Below, in pieces: positions 1 through 7,963 of a stretch of DNA of 24,623 nucleotides. The notes beneath the pieces are model-generated. The model worked only from the letters and a program-made list of their open reading frames with translations, was not told the origin of the DNA and ran no database searches. Positions within the stretch are counted from its first letter, which is position 1, and each line of letters opens with the position of its first letter. Location of the stretch: NCBI GenBank assembly GCA_004356555.1, contig SMWY01000126.1, forward strand, positions 1 to 24,623. The letters are read 5' to 3'. A program made the translations under genes and the position numbers. The stretch comes from Candidatus Dadabacteria bacterium (GTDB taxonomy: Bacteria; Desulfobacterota_D; UBA1144; Nemesobacterales; UBA2774).

Positions 1-138
1 CAAGATTATTGGTATCTAAAATTTCAACTATTTCAGGTTTTTGGTTTCAGTTACTGACATATTCACTGACATTGGCGTATACAACAAACCAGGAAAAGAA
101 CATATTCACTCTAACTATCTTAAATAACTTAACAATTT
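1..138. other. Non-coding stretch at the window edge
   Basis: No convincing reading frame is present on either strand. The stretch lies downstream of tRNA-Asn (minus strand). I see no hairpin followed by a T-run that would be a clear terminator. It contains short direct repeats: an 11-nt word at 57-67 and again at 100-110, and an 8-nt word at 53-60 and again at 65-72. These are short enough to be chance in A/T-rich DNA. A gene further left could begin or end just outside the window. Confidence 0.4.
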
Positions 139-214
139 TGGCTCCGGAGGAGGGATTCGAACCCACGACCTAGTGATTAACAGTCACCCGCTCTGCCAGC
201 TGAGCTACTCCGGA
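139..214 (-). tRNA. tRNA-Asn (anticodon GTT)
   Basis: The reverse complement folds into a full cloverleaf. The 7-bp acceptor stem TCCGGAG/CTCCGGA is perfect, the D arm is GCTC/GAGC, and the anticodon stem GGTGA/TCACT carries loop CTGTTAA, giving anticodon GTT (asparagine). The T loop is TTCGAAT. The discriminator G at 142 is followed by an encoded CCA at 141-139, for a total of 76 nt. The T stem GTGGG/CCCTC has one U.U mismatch at the second pair, which is slightly unusual but should not abolish function. A strong promoter lies upstream at 250-278 and the gene is divergent from rpoH. Confidence 0.96.
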
Positions 215-249
215 ACCGAAAAAAATAAGCTCAGAACTTTAAGCAGTAA

Positions 250-278
250 ATTCTATACAGAAGAATATTATCAGTCAA
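250..278 (-). promoter_or_regulatory. Predicted sigma70-type promoter of tRNA-Asn
   Basis: On the minus strand a -35 box TTGACT (273-278, 5 of 6 consensus) is separated by exactly 17 bp from a -10 box TAGAAT (250-255, 5 of 6 consensus). Transcription would start near 243, about 30 nt before the tRNA 5' end at 214, leaving a short leader for RNase P to remove. Spacing and both boxes make this one of the better promoters in the window. This is a pattern match only, not a mapped start. Confidence 0.6.
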
Positions 279-346
279 GGATTCTGTACCATTATTTCAT
301 ATTCTTGGATAATCATGGTGCTGTCTATCAACCCGAATTTAGCAGG

Positions 347-375
347 TTGATTAGAATCCCCTGTAAACGTATACT
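347..375 (+). promoter_or_regulatory. Predicted sigma70-type promoter of rpoH
   Basis: A -35 box TTGATT (347-352) is followed after 17 bp by a -10 box TATACT (370-375, 5 of 6 consensus). The implied start near 382 gives a leader of about 30 nt before the rpoH ATG at 412. The boxes resemble the housekeeping class rather than a heat-shock (sigma32) promoter, so basal expression by the main sigma factor is inferred. It is arranged back to back with the tRNA-Asn promoter about 70 bp away. Confidence 0.5.
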
Positions 376-411
376 AGTAAGTTGTCTAATAGACCTATTT
401 TAACGTAGAAA

Positions 412-1323
412 ATGCCGAAAAAAACAGACAAAACAGACAAGACTAAAGAAAAACGATATCAGGGCAACCTACTGCCGGCACATACTACTTCGCTTCAAAG
501 GTATATGACCGAAATAAGTAATTATCCGGTCTTAAGCCGTGAGGAAGAGTATGAGCTTGCTATGAAGTATAAAAATGACGGGGACTTAGATGCCGCCAGG
601 AAACTCGTTACATCAAACCTAAAATTCGTAGTAAAAGTAGCTAACGAGTACAAGAACTATGGACTTAATACAATGGATATAATCCAAGAGGGTAATGTAG
701 GGCTTATGCATGCAGTCAAAGGATTTGACCCGACAAAGGGCTATCGTGTTATCTCCTATGCCGTATGGTGGATAAGGGCCTACATTCAAAATTACATAAT
801 CAAAAGCTGGAGCTTGGTTAAGGTTGGAACTACACAGGCTCAAAGAAAACTATTTTACAAATTGCGCTCTACCAAAAATCAAATGGAAATAGGCGAGGGA
901 AATCTTAGCTCAGAGGATTACAAAGAGCTTGCTAATAAACTTAATGTTACTTATGAAGCCGTAATAGAGATGGACCAGAGAATGGGGAGCAAGGATTTAT
1001 CTCTTGATGCTGAGATTAAAAGCGATACTAATTTATCTCATATGGATTTTCTTGCAGATGACGAAGAAAACCAAGAGGAATTAATAACCAAGGTGGAAGA
1101 GGAAAAGAGAGTTAAGAGCGGAATGGTAGATGCACTAAAAACCCTAAAGGATAGGGAAAGGTATATAGTCGAGAACAGGATACTAGCAGACAAACCACTT
1201 ACACTTGAAGAACTCGGGACGAAATACAACATCTCCAGGGAAAGAGTAAGACAAATCGAGAACGCGGCACTTAAAAAAATGAAAAGTATTTTAAAAGAAA
1301 AAGGTATTAGTAAAAGTTCTTAA
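412..1323 (+). CDS. rpoH: RNA polymerase sigma-32-like heat-shock sigma factor
   Basis: A group 3 sigma70-family factor that directs RNA polymerase to heat-shock-type promoters. Its 303 residues are close to the usual RpoH length (about 280-300). After a lysine-rich N-terminus (residues 2-15) comes region 1.2 (about 27-50), then region 2 with DIIQEGNVGLMHAV (about 89-102) and the -10 recognition segment YAVWWIRAYIQNYI (116-129). The RpoH box QRKLFYKLR (144-152), the family hallmark, follows. Region 4 carries a helix-turn-helix with SRERVRQIENAALKKM (about 275-290). There is no region 1.1, as expected. The ATG at 412 is chosen because it lies just downstream of a good promoter and fits family length; no strong Shine-Dalgarno sequence precedes it. 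It converges on alaS with only 19 bp between the stops and no obvious terminator. Confidence 0.93.
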   Translation: MPKKTDKTDKTKEKRYQGNLLPAHTTSLQRYMTEISNYPVLSREEEYELAMKYKNDGDLDAARKLVTSNLKFVVKVANEYKNYGLNTMDIIQEGNVGLMHAVKGFDPTKGYRVISYAVWWIRAYIQNYIIKSWSLVKVGTTQAQRKLFYKLRSTKNQMEIGEGNLSSEDYKELANKLNVTYEAVIEMDQRMGSKDLSLDAEIKSDTNLSHMDFLADDEENQEELITKVEEEKRVKSGMVDALKTLKDRERYIVENRILADKPLTLEELGTKYNISRERVRQIENAALKKMKSILKEKGISKSS

Positions 1324-1342
1324 ACCAGGTAATCCCTCCAAT

Positions 1343-3976
1343 CTATTTTGCGTTTACAATATCATAGACTTTGCTAAGAGCTTCATCTAATTTTTCAGGA
1401 TTATTCCCCCCAGCTTGTGCAAGATCGGGCTTACCCCCACCTTTGCCACCGATAATGGGTGCAAGCACTTTTACCATGTTTCCCGAATGATATTTCTTTG
1501 TTAAATCTTTTGTTACCCCAACGAGAATAAAGGCCCTGCCGTTATCTCTACTCCCGAGAACTGCTATGCCAGAATCAAGTTTACTTCTCACATCATCCCA
1601 GACTCTTCTTAACTGAGTTGCGTCAGCTCCTGATATTTCGGCAGATAGGACCTTGGTGCCGTTAACTTCTTTTATATTATCCATCAAATCACCAGCTCTT
1701 TCGCTAAGCGCCTTATTCTTATATGAATCAAGCTCAGCTTTAACAGACTCATTTTCCTCTACTAACCTTTTAAGTCTCGAGATAAAATCGGATTCAGAAA
1801 CCCTCAAAATATTTGAAGCCTGAGCAAGCGTATCCTCCTTGCCTCTCATAAAATCCCATGCAGACTCTCCGGCAAGTGCCTCTATTCTCCTAACCCCTGC
1901 AGAAGATGCTCCTTCCGATACAATCTTAAAAAGTCCCGCCTCCCCCGAAGTATCAAGATGAGTGCCTCCGCAAAGCTCTACACTATAATCACCGATGCTA
2001 ACTACCCGCACATAATCTCCATATTTTTCTTCGAAAAAAGCCATTGACCCTTTTTTAATAGCATCATCATAAGGGACATCGGTCTCAATAACAACTTCAT
2101 CATCCCATCTAATCCTCTCGTTAATAATATCTTCTACCTTTCTTAAATCTTTATCGTCAATTGAAGAATGGTGTGTGAAATCGAATCTTAGCCTGCCAGG
2201 AGCTACAAGAGAGCCCGCTTGACCAACATGTGTTCCGAGCACTTCTCTGAGCACCGCATGGAGTATATGAGTAGTCGAATGATGAGTCTCTATGCCGTAT
2301 CTAAATTTTTCATTAACCTTAAGTTTGACCTTGTCACCAACCCAAAGTGTCCCTTTTTTAATAACCGCGTGGTGTACTATGATTGTGGGGAGCGGTTTCT
2401 TTGTATCGAGTACCTCTGCAATACCCTTCTCCGCTTCTATTACGCCCCGGTCGCCGAGTTGACCTCCCGATTCCCCATAAAACGGGGTCTTATCACTAAT
2501 GAGATCAACTTCATCCCCTTCTTTTACATTATCTACAAGCAATCCATCCTTAATTATTGCAGTGATTCTTCCGGTATCCACCGTCCGCCCGTACCCAGTA
2601 AAATTCACTGCCAGACCGCTTGATACAAACTCTTTATATAAGGGCTCCAATTCACCTTCAGTATCACCTTTCCAGGCTTTCCTAGACTTTGTTCTCTGCT
2701 GTTCCATTTCTTTTTCAAAACCTGCATGGTCCAGAGTGAGACCGGCCTCGCCTGCAATATCTTCTGTTAAATCGACTGGGAAGCCAAAGGTGTCATAGAG
2801 TTTAAAAACAACATCTCCTGGAAGTACTTTCTCACCATCGTGCTTATCTATCTCGGCTTTTAAAAGATCAAGCCCTCTATCGATAGTTTCAAAAAACCTC
2901 TCTTCTTCATTCTTAACAACTTCAGCCACAAAATCTATTCTTTCTTCAAGCTCTGGATATGCATCTTCCATTATTTCTTTAACTCTGTTTGTTATCTTAT
3001 AAAGACAAGGCTCTTCAATTCCAAGCATCTTAGCGTGACGAACAGCTCGTCTTAGAATTCTTCTTAGAACATATCCCCTTCCCTCGTTTGAAGGAAATAC
3101 TCCGTCAGAAATCAGGAACGTTACAGCGCGCGCATGATCGGCAACCACTCTCATGGAAACATCAGAGTTTGCATCTTCCCCGTAGACTTTTCCGGAAATC
3201 TCTTCTACATTCGAAATTACTCCGCGAAGAAGGTCTGTTTCATAATTACTTTTAACACCCTGAAGCACAGCTGTAATCCGCTCTAACCCCATACCGGTAT
3301 CAATACTCGGGTTTGGAAGAGGCGTCATTTTACCACTTGAATCCCGGTCATACTGCATAAACACAAGATTCCAAAGCTCAAGATAACGGTCACATTCACA
3401 ACCCACTGCACAGGTTTTCTTGCCGCAGCTAAACTCTTCGCCCTGATCTATAAGGATTTCCGAACACGGGCCACAAGGCCCTGTATCACCCATTGACCAA
3501 AAGTTATCTTTCTCTCCCAAACTAAGCACCCTGTTCTCAGGGAGACCTATCACTTTTTGCCATAGTTCTAAAGCTTCATCATCTTCTTCAAATACGGTAA
3601 CCCATAGCTTCTCCACCGGAAGCTTATAAACTTCTGTCATCAGCTTCCAGCCAAATTCAATGGCTTCCCTTTTAAAATAGTCACCGAACGAAAAGTTGCC
3701 CAGCATCTCGAAAAAAGTATGGTGCCTTGCAGTGTGTCCTACATTTTCTAAGTCGTTGTGTTTGCCTCCCGCTCTAACACACTTCTGTGATGAGGTAGCC
3801 CTATTATATGAGCGCTTTTCCAGACCTAAAAATACATCTTTGAATTGTACCATTCCGGCATTTGTAAATAGTAGGGTGGGATCACTTTTAGGTATGAGTG
3901 ATGAGCTCCTGACTACAGTATGGTTATTATCTTCAAAATATTTAAGAAACAATTCTCTAATTTCTGAGCCTGTCAT
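1343..3976 (-). CDS. alaS: Alanyl-tRNA synthetase
   Basis: Class II enzyme that charges tRNA-Ala with alanine in the cytoplasm and clears mischarged Ser or Gly in its editing domain. The 877 residues match the bacterial norm (about 875). The N-terminal catalytic domain includes FTNAGMVQFKDVFLG (about 37-51) and RHHTFFEMLGNFSFGDYF. The editing domain shows zinc ligands in HHSTTHILHA (about 563-572) and CGGTH (about 667-671). The C-terminal DHHA1 domain ends with the Gly-rich GGKGGGKPDLAQAGG (about 838-852). The ATG start at 3976 gives the canonical N-terminus; a GGAG lies rather far (13 nt) upstream. It is 32 nt downstream of rlmN on the same strand, so the two are probably co-transcribed. Confidence 0.98.
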   Translation of the reverse strand: MTGSEIRELFLKYFEDNNHTVVRSSSLIPKSDPTLLFTNAGMVQFKDVFLGLEKRSYNRATSSQKCVRAGGKHNDLENVGHTARHHTFFEMLGNFSFGDYFKREAIEFGWKLMTEVYKLPVEKLWVTVFEEDDEALELWQKVIGLPENRVLSLGEKDNFWSMGDTGPCGPCSEILIDQGEEFSCGKKTCAVGCECDRYLELWNLVFMQYDRDSSGKMTPLPNPSIDTGMGLERITAVLQGVKSNYETDLLRGVISNVEEISGKVYGEDANSDVSMRVVADHARAVTFLISDGVFPSNEGRGYVLRRILRRAVRHAKMLGIEEPCLYKITNRVKEIMEDAYPELEERIDFVAEVVKNEEERFFETIDRGLDLLKAEIDKHDGEKVLPGDVVFKLYDTFGFPVDLTEDIAGEAGLTLDHAGFEKEMEQQRTKSRKAWKGDTEGELEPLYKEFVSSGLAVNFTGYGRTVDTGRITAIIKDGLLVDNVKEGDEVDLISDKTPFYGESGGQLGDRGVIEAEKGIAEVLDTKKPLPTIIVHHAVIKKGTLWVGDKVKLKVNEKFRYGIETHHSTTHILHAVLREVLGTHVGQAGSLVAPGRLRFDFTHHSSIDDKDLRKVEDIINERIRWDDEVVIETDVPYDDAIKKGSMAFFEEKYGDYVRVVSIGDYSVELCGGTHLDTSGEAGLFKIVSEGASSAGVRRIEALAGESAWDFMRGKEDTLAQASNILRVSESDFISRLKRLVEENESVKAELDSYKNKALSERAGDLMDNIKEVNGTKVLSAEISGADATQLRRVWDDVRSKLDSGIAVLGSRDNGRAFILVGVTKDLTKKYHSGNMVKVLAPIIGGKGGGKPDLAQAGGNNPEKLDEALSKVYDIVNAK

Positions 3977-4008
3977 TATTTATAGAATACTCCATAATAT
4001 TGTCATAA

Positions 4009-5085
4009 CTAAATCTCTGGTAGAGGGGGCTCTTTAACTATTTTTGAGGGATATTTTGCAGTCAACTGTCCGCATGCGCCTAGAATATCACTGCCCCGGC
4101 TTTTTCTTATCCTCACATTTATCTTGTATGAGATCAGTATTTCCTGGAATTTCAGTACTCTGTCCCAAGACGGAGATTGATAAGGAAGCGGATAGGCTTC
4201 ATTAAAAGGGATAACATTTATCTTACATTTTATTCCCTCTAGAAGACTTCCTAAAGTATGGGCATCGCTGTCGGAATCATTTATATCTTTGAGGAGAACA
4301 TATTCGAACATGAGAAATTTCCTATTGGGTACAGGGAAATTAATGCTTGCATCTAGAAGCTCCTTTATCGGATATCGTTTATTTATAGGCATTAATTCAT
4401 CCCTTAACTCATCTCTTGGTGCATTGAGAGAAACTGCGAGATTAACAGATACTTGTTTGCCAAGCTCCTTAATTTGAGGGACTAGACCCGAAGTTGATAC
4501 GGTAATTCTTTTAGGCGATAGCCCAAGGCAATTCGGATCAATAAATGTATTAATGGCCTTAACCAAATTTTGCAAATTATCCAAAGGCTCCCCCATACCC
4601 ATAAAAACGATATTAGTTATAGCATTATTTTGGTTTACAATCATGTACTGATCTAGTATTTCTGAGGGGGTCAGATTTCTAATCTTTCCCACAGTTCCTG
4701 TCATACAAAATGTACATCCAAGCGCACAACCTACTTGTGAGGAAATGCAAAGAGTCTTTCTTTTTTTATCTGGAATCAAAACGCTTTCAATCTGATTTCC
4801 GTCAAATAATTTGAATAAATACTTTTTTGTACCGTCTTTTGAGACTTGTTCTTCTACTAACTCAAGTGAGGGCTTCAATAAAAAGGAAAATTCAAGAAGG
4901 TCCCTAAAATCTTTTGAAAGATCAGTCATTTCGTCAAAAGAACCAGCACCCTTTTTATATAACCACTTTACGATTTGACGAGCTCTAAAAGGCTGCAAAT
5001 TGTTTTGAAGTACAAACTTTTCAATTTCTCCGGGACTCAAATCCTTTATATTGATGTTTACGTTGTCTTGCATAAATTGATCCAT
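4009..5085 (-). CDS. rlmN: Dual-specificity 23S rRNA/tRNA adenine-C2 methyltransferase (radical SAM)
   Basis: Radical-SAM enzyme that methylates C2 of A2503 in 23S rRNA and A37 in some tRNAs, tuning peptidyl-transferase function and decoding. The protein has 358 residues, normal for RlmN. The cluster-binding CxxxCxxC motif is CALGCTFC (Cys120, Cys124, Cys127). The two extra catalytic cysteines are present: Cys113 in TLCISS, seven residues before the cluster motif as in E. coli, and about Cys338 in GSDILGACGQL, which carries the methyl intermediate in the family. The Gly-rich SAM motif GMGEPLDN also fits. This catalytic set separates it from a degenerate paralogue; the Cfr resistance enzyme is related, but the length and sequence fit RlmN better. 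A second ATG four codons in is an alternative start. It is followed by alaS 32 nt downstream. Confidence 0.95.
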   Translation of the reverse strand: MDQFMQDNVNINIKDLSPGEIEKFVLQNNLQPFRARQIVKWLYKKGAGSFDEMTDLSKDFRDLLEFSFLLKPSLELVEEQVSKDGTKKYLFKLFDGNQIESVLIPDKKRKTLCISSQVGCALGCTFCMTGTVGKIRNLTPSEILDQYMIVNQNNAITNIVFMGMGEPLDNLQNLVKAINTFIDPNCLGLSPKRITVSTSGLVPQIKELGKQVSVNLAVSLNAPRDELRDELMPINKRYPIKELLDASINFPVPNRKFLMFEYVLLKDINDSDSDAHTLGSLLEGIKCKINVIPFNEAYPLPYQSPSWDRVLKFQEILISYKINVRIRKSRGSDILGACGQLTAKYPSKIVKEPPLPEI

Positions 5086-5123
5086 ATGGCTTTAATCCAA
5101 ATAATGATACAAGGCGAAAAACC

Positions 5124-5149
5124 ATTATACAATACCCCTACCCTGACAA
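5124..5149 (-). promoter_or_regulatory. Possible promoter of rlmN-alaS
   Basis: On the minus strand a perfect -10 hexamer TATAAT (5124-5129) lies 38 nt upstream of the rlmN start, with TTGTCA (5144-5149) upstream of it. The spacer is only 14 bp, shorter than the usual 16-18, so the -35 assignment is doubtful even though the -10 box is ideal. The 145-bp gap 5086-5230 holds no gene. Confidence 0.35.
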
Positions 5150-5230
5150 TATCATCTATCTATATAGACGAAAAACACCTTTATATAAAATACGAATGAA
5201 GCTTTGATGAATATAATTTGATGGATTGTT

Positions 5231-5650
5231 TTAATACGTAAGGTCCGCACCAGTGAGATCAGCTCTAATCAGGCTTGCTTTGCTAAGATTAGTTCCCCTT
5301 AGACGCGACCCCTGAAGATTCATCACGTTTAGATTCAGATTACTCAGGTCTTCATTTTCAAGGTTAATTCCTCTGAGATCATAATTTTTAATCCTGTAAT
5401 CAAAGTTAGTTACACCTAACTCTTTAAGTAATTTATTATCTTTCTCAGAAAATGGGATCCTATTTGCAAAGCCAGGCAGCTCCTCCCCACTTTGAGTCTC
5501 TCTTAATAACTTGGCCTTTATCTCCTCTTTCTCTTCCTCCTTATTGTCAGACCAACTTTTCTTTGGATCCTCAAGAGAATATGAGAGATTCAGAGAAAAA
5601 GCAGTTCCTATAAGAGTAAAAAGAATAAGATTAGAAAAGATTTTTAACAT
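5231..5650 (-). CDS. Exported pentapeptide-repeat protein, function unknown
   Basis: A 139-residue protein of three parts. Residues 1-25 are a signal peptide (positive start MLK, hydrophobic core to about residue 24, AFS-type end). Residues 28-50 are a highly charged Lys/Glu-rich segment. Residues 90-139 are ten uninterrupted pentapeptide repeats with Leu at the centre, from YDLRG to ADLTG and ADLTY. Pentapeptide repeats form a right-handed square beta-helix, about four repeats per turn, so this is about 2.5 turns. The frame stops exactly at the end of a complete repeat and no further repeats are readable downstream, so it looks finished rather than truncated. Periplasmic or outer-surface location is inferred. 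No enzyme motif is visible. There is no clear Shine-Dalgarno sequence before the ATG. It is divergent from purL and upstream of rlmN on the same strand. Confidence 0.8.
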   Translation of the reverse strand: MLKIFSNLILFTLIGTAFSLNLSYSLEDPKKSWSDNKEEEKEEIKAKLLRETQSGEELPGFANRIPFSEKDNKLLKELGVTNFDYRIKNYDLRGINLENEDLSNLNLNVMNLQGSRLRGTNLSKASLIRADLTGADLTY

Positions 5651-5677
5651 AGATTACAATTATGTCATATTTGATTT

Positions 5678-5706
5678 TTTTCAATATAAAATGACAGTTA
5701 TACAAT
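5678..5706 (+). promoter_or_regulatory. Possible promoter of purL-purF
   Basis: A -10 box TACAAT (5701-5706, 5 of 6) is preceded at a 17-bp spacing by TTTTCA (5678-5683, 4 of 6). The implied start near 5713 gives a leader of about 45 nt before the purL ATG at 5759. The surrounding DNA is very A/T-rich, which raises the chance-match rate. The same 108-bp gap must also hold the promoter of the divergent pentapeptide gene. Confidence 0.4.
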
Positions 5707-5710
5707 ACAA

Positions 5711-5726
5711 TGTAACGTAATTTACA
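5711..5726 (+). promoter_or_regulatory. Dyad-symmetric site at the purL start region, possible operator
   Basis: TGTAACGTAATTTACA has perfect 5-bp inverted arms (TGTAA/TTACA) around a 6-bp spacer and sits right at the predicted transcription start of purL-purF, where a repressor would act. It does not match a named operator that I recognise, and 5-bp arms in A/T-rich DNA may be chance. Confidence 0.2.
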
Positions 5727-5758
5727 GGTATATTAAATATTAGAGAGACGAAGCAAAT

Positions 5759-7963
5759 ATGCCCAACTTAAAAACCGCTTTAGATCACGGACTAACAGAA
5801 GAAGAATATACTAAGATTGTAAACACCCTAGGTAGAGAACCTAACATAACCGAACTTGGCATACTTGCAGCAATGTGGTCTGAGCATTGCTCTTATAAGA
5901 GTTCAAGAGTTCACCTAAAAAGACTCCCTACCAAAGGGGACGTTGTAATCCAAGGCCCCGGAGAAAATGCCGGAATAGTTGATATTGGAGAAGGACTTTG
6001 CGCAGTGTTTAAGATGGAAAGTCATAATCATCCTTCTTTTATTGAGCCTTATCAGGGTGCAGCTACAGGGGTGGGCGGAATATTAAGAGATATATTTACT
6101 ATGGGCGCAAGACCCATTGCGCTTCTGGATTCCCTCAGGTTCGGAAACCCTTCCTTACTTAAAACTAAATTTCTTGTAGACGGAATCGTAGATGGGATTG
6201 CAGGTTATGGAAACTGTATTGGTATTCCTACTATAGGCGGCGAGGTTTATTTTGATGACTGCTATAACGGCAACCCACTTGTTAACGTTTTTGCATTAGG
6301 GATTACTAAGACTGATGAAATCTTCAGAGGCTACGCTAAGGGAGTCGGTAACCCTGTCATATACGTTGGATCAAAAACCGGAAGAGACGGCATACACGGG
6401 GCAGTAATGGCTTCTGAGACATTTACCAAAGAGGCTGAGGGAAAAAGACCCGCGGTTCAAGTGGGTGATCCTTTTACGGAAAAACTTCTTTTAGAAGCAT
6501 GCCTTGAGCTTTTTAAGACAGGAACAGTAGTGGGTATACAGGATATGGGTGCAGCTGGGCTCACATCTTCTTCAACAGAAATGGCCGAGCGGGCCGGTAC
6601 AGGACTTAGGATAGAAATTGACAAAGTACCTAGAAGGGAAAAATCCATGACTCCTTATGAGGTAATGTTGTCCGAGTCACAAGAACGAATGCTGATGGTG
6701 CTCGAAAAAGGAAAAGAACATATAGCAGAAAACATATTTAGGAAATGGGACCTTGACTTCAGTATAATCGGAGAGGTTACTGACAATAGTAAACTCATAA
6801 TTTATGATAAGGGTGAACTATCCGCTGAAATCCCGATTAATCTTATATCAGAAGAAGCGCCCTCTTACAATAGACCGATACATAAGCCTGATTATATTGA
6901 CGATATACAAAATATAGATACGTCTTCAATCCCTTCACCTAAGGACCTGGGGGGAGTGCTTTTGACACTCCTATCCTCACCTACGCTAGCAAGTAAAAGG
7001 TGGATATTTGAGCAATACGACTACATGGTAAGGACAAATACCATAGCCCTACCCGGCTCTGACGCTTCAGTAGTTAGAATTAAGGGCACAAATAAAGCTG
7101 TTGCTATGACTGTAAACTGCAACTCAACATACTGTTATCTTGATCCCTACACAGGTGCTGGAATTGCGGTTGCAGAAAGCGCACGGAACCTGGCATGCTC
7201 AGGAGCCACTCCTCTTGCAATAACTGATTGTCTAAACTTTGGTAGCCCTGAAAAGCCGGAAGTAATGTGGCAGTTCGAGCAGGCAATTGACGGGATGAGT
7301 GAGGCCTGCTCTAAACTAAACACACCTGTAGTAAGCGGTAATGTAAGTTTCTATAATGAGACAGAGGGTACGGCAATATATCCAACCCCCACCGTGGGTA
7401 TGGTAGGACTTATTGAAGATATGGATAAACACATGACCCAGTGGTTTAAGGATGAGGGCGATATAATCGTTCTACTTGGCGAGACCAAAGAGGAATTTGG
7501 CGGAAGTGAATATCTAAAACAAATCCACGGGAAAGTGTGCGGAACACCTCCAAGCCTTGACTTGGATAAAGAATTAAAGCTGATCAGGACTTTGCTTCAA
7601 GGGTCTCAAGAAGGTATAATAAAGTCAGCACACGATATATCTGAGGGAGGTCTTGCGCTAGCGATATCCGAATCCTGTTTTATACCTAGTGGCCCGAAAG
7701 GTGTTGAAATCATAATACCTCAATTGATACGGGATGATGCCCTCTTATTTTCAGAATCACAAGCAAGAGCAATAATATCACTTGACGGGCAAAATATTGC
7801 TAAGATAAAAGAATTAACGAAACGGTGCGGCGTACCAATGAAAATAATCGGCAGCGTAAACGGGACAAGACTTTTTATAGAGGACTTAATTGATATTCCT
7901 ATATCCAAAGCCTATAGCAAATGGGCTTTAGGATTTGAGAATATACTAAAAAGCTATGCCTAA
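5759..7963 (+). CDS. purL: Phosphoribosylformylglycinamidine synthase, PurL subunit
   Basis: Catalyses the ATP-dependent fourth step of de novo purine synthesis, FGAR to FGAM. At 734 residues it is the small PurL, which carries only the synthase (AIRS-like) domains and depends on separate PurS and glutaminase PurQ subunits; neither is in this window, so they must be encoded elsewhere. Family motifs visible are MWSEHCSYKSSR (39-50) and the catalytic-histidine segment ESHNHPSFIEPYQG (87-100) followed by GAATGVGGILRD. In the second half are VSGNVSFYNE and SAHDISEGGLA. The ATG at 5759 gives the usual family N-terminus, with a purine-rich GAGAGACGAAG upstream. It overlaps purF by 8 nt, implying translational coupling and one operon. 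Confidence 0.97.
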   Translation: MPNLKTALDHGLTEEEYTKIVNTLGREPNITELGILAAMWSEHCSYKSSRVHLKRLPTKGDVVIQGPGENAGIVDIGEGLCAVFKMESHNHPSFIEPYQGAATGVGGILRDIFTMGARPIALLDSLRFGNPSLLKTKFLVDGIVDGIAGYGNCIGIPTIGGEVYFDDCYNGNPLVNVFALGITKTDEIFRGYAKGVGNPVIYVGSKTGRDGIHGAVMASETFTKEAEGKRPAVQVGDPFTEKLLLEACLELFKTGTVVGIQDMGAAGLTSSSTEMAERAGTGLRIEIDKVPRREKSMTPYEVMLSESQERMLMVLEKGKEHIAENIFRKWDLDFSIIGEVTDNSKLIIYDKGELSAEIPINLISEEAPSYNRPIHKPDYIDDIQNIDTSSIPSPKDLGGVLLTLLSSPTLASKRWIFEQYDYMVRTNTIALPGSDASVVRIKGTNKAVAMTVNCNSTYCYLDPYTGAGIAVAESARNLACSGATPLAITDCLNFGSPEKPEVMWQFEQAIDGMSEACSKLNTPVVSGNVSFYNETEGTAIYPTPTVGMVGLIEDMDKHMTQWFKDEGDIIVLLGETKEEFGGSEYLKQIHGKVCGTPPSLDLDKELKLIRTLLQGSQEGIIKSAHDISEGGLALAISESCFIPSGPKGVEIIIPQLIRDDALLFSESQARAIISLDGQNIAKIKELTKRCGVPMKIIGSVNGTRLFIEDLIDIPISKAYSKWALGFENILKSYA

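Noticed and set aside
53..110. Short direct repeats at the left edge as possible iterons or attachment sites
   Set aside because: Only 8-11 nt, two copies each and irregularly spaced; there is no replication or integrase gene nearby.
173..403. 76-codon plus-strand frame upstream of rpoH
   Set aside because: It begins inside the tRNA-Asn gene and runs through both promoters up to just before rpoH; its translation looks like no protein family.
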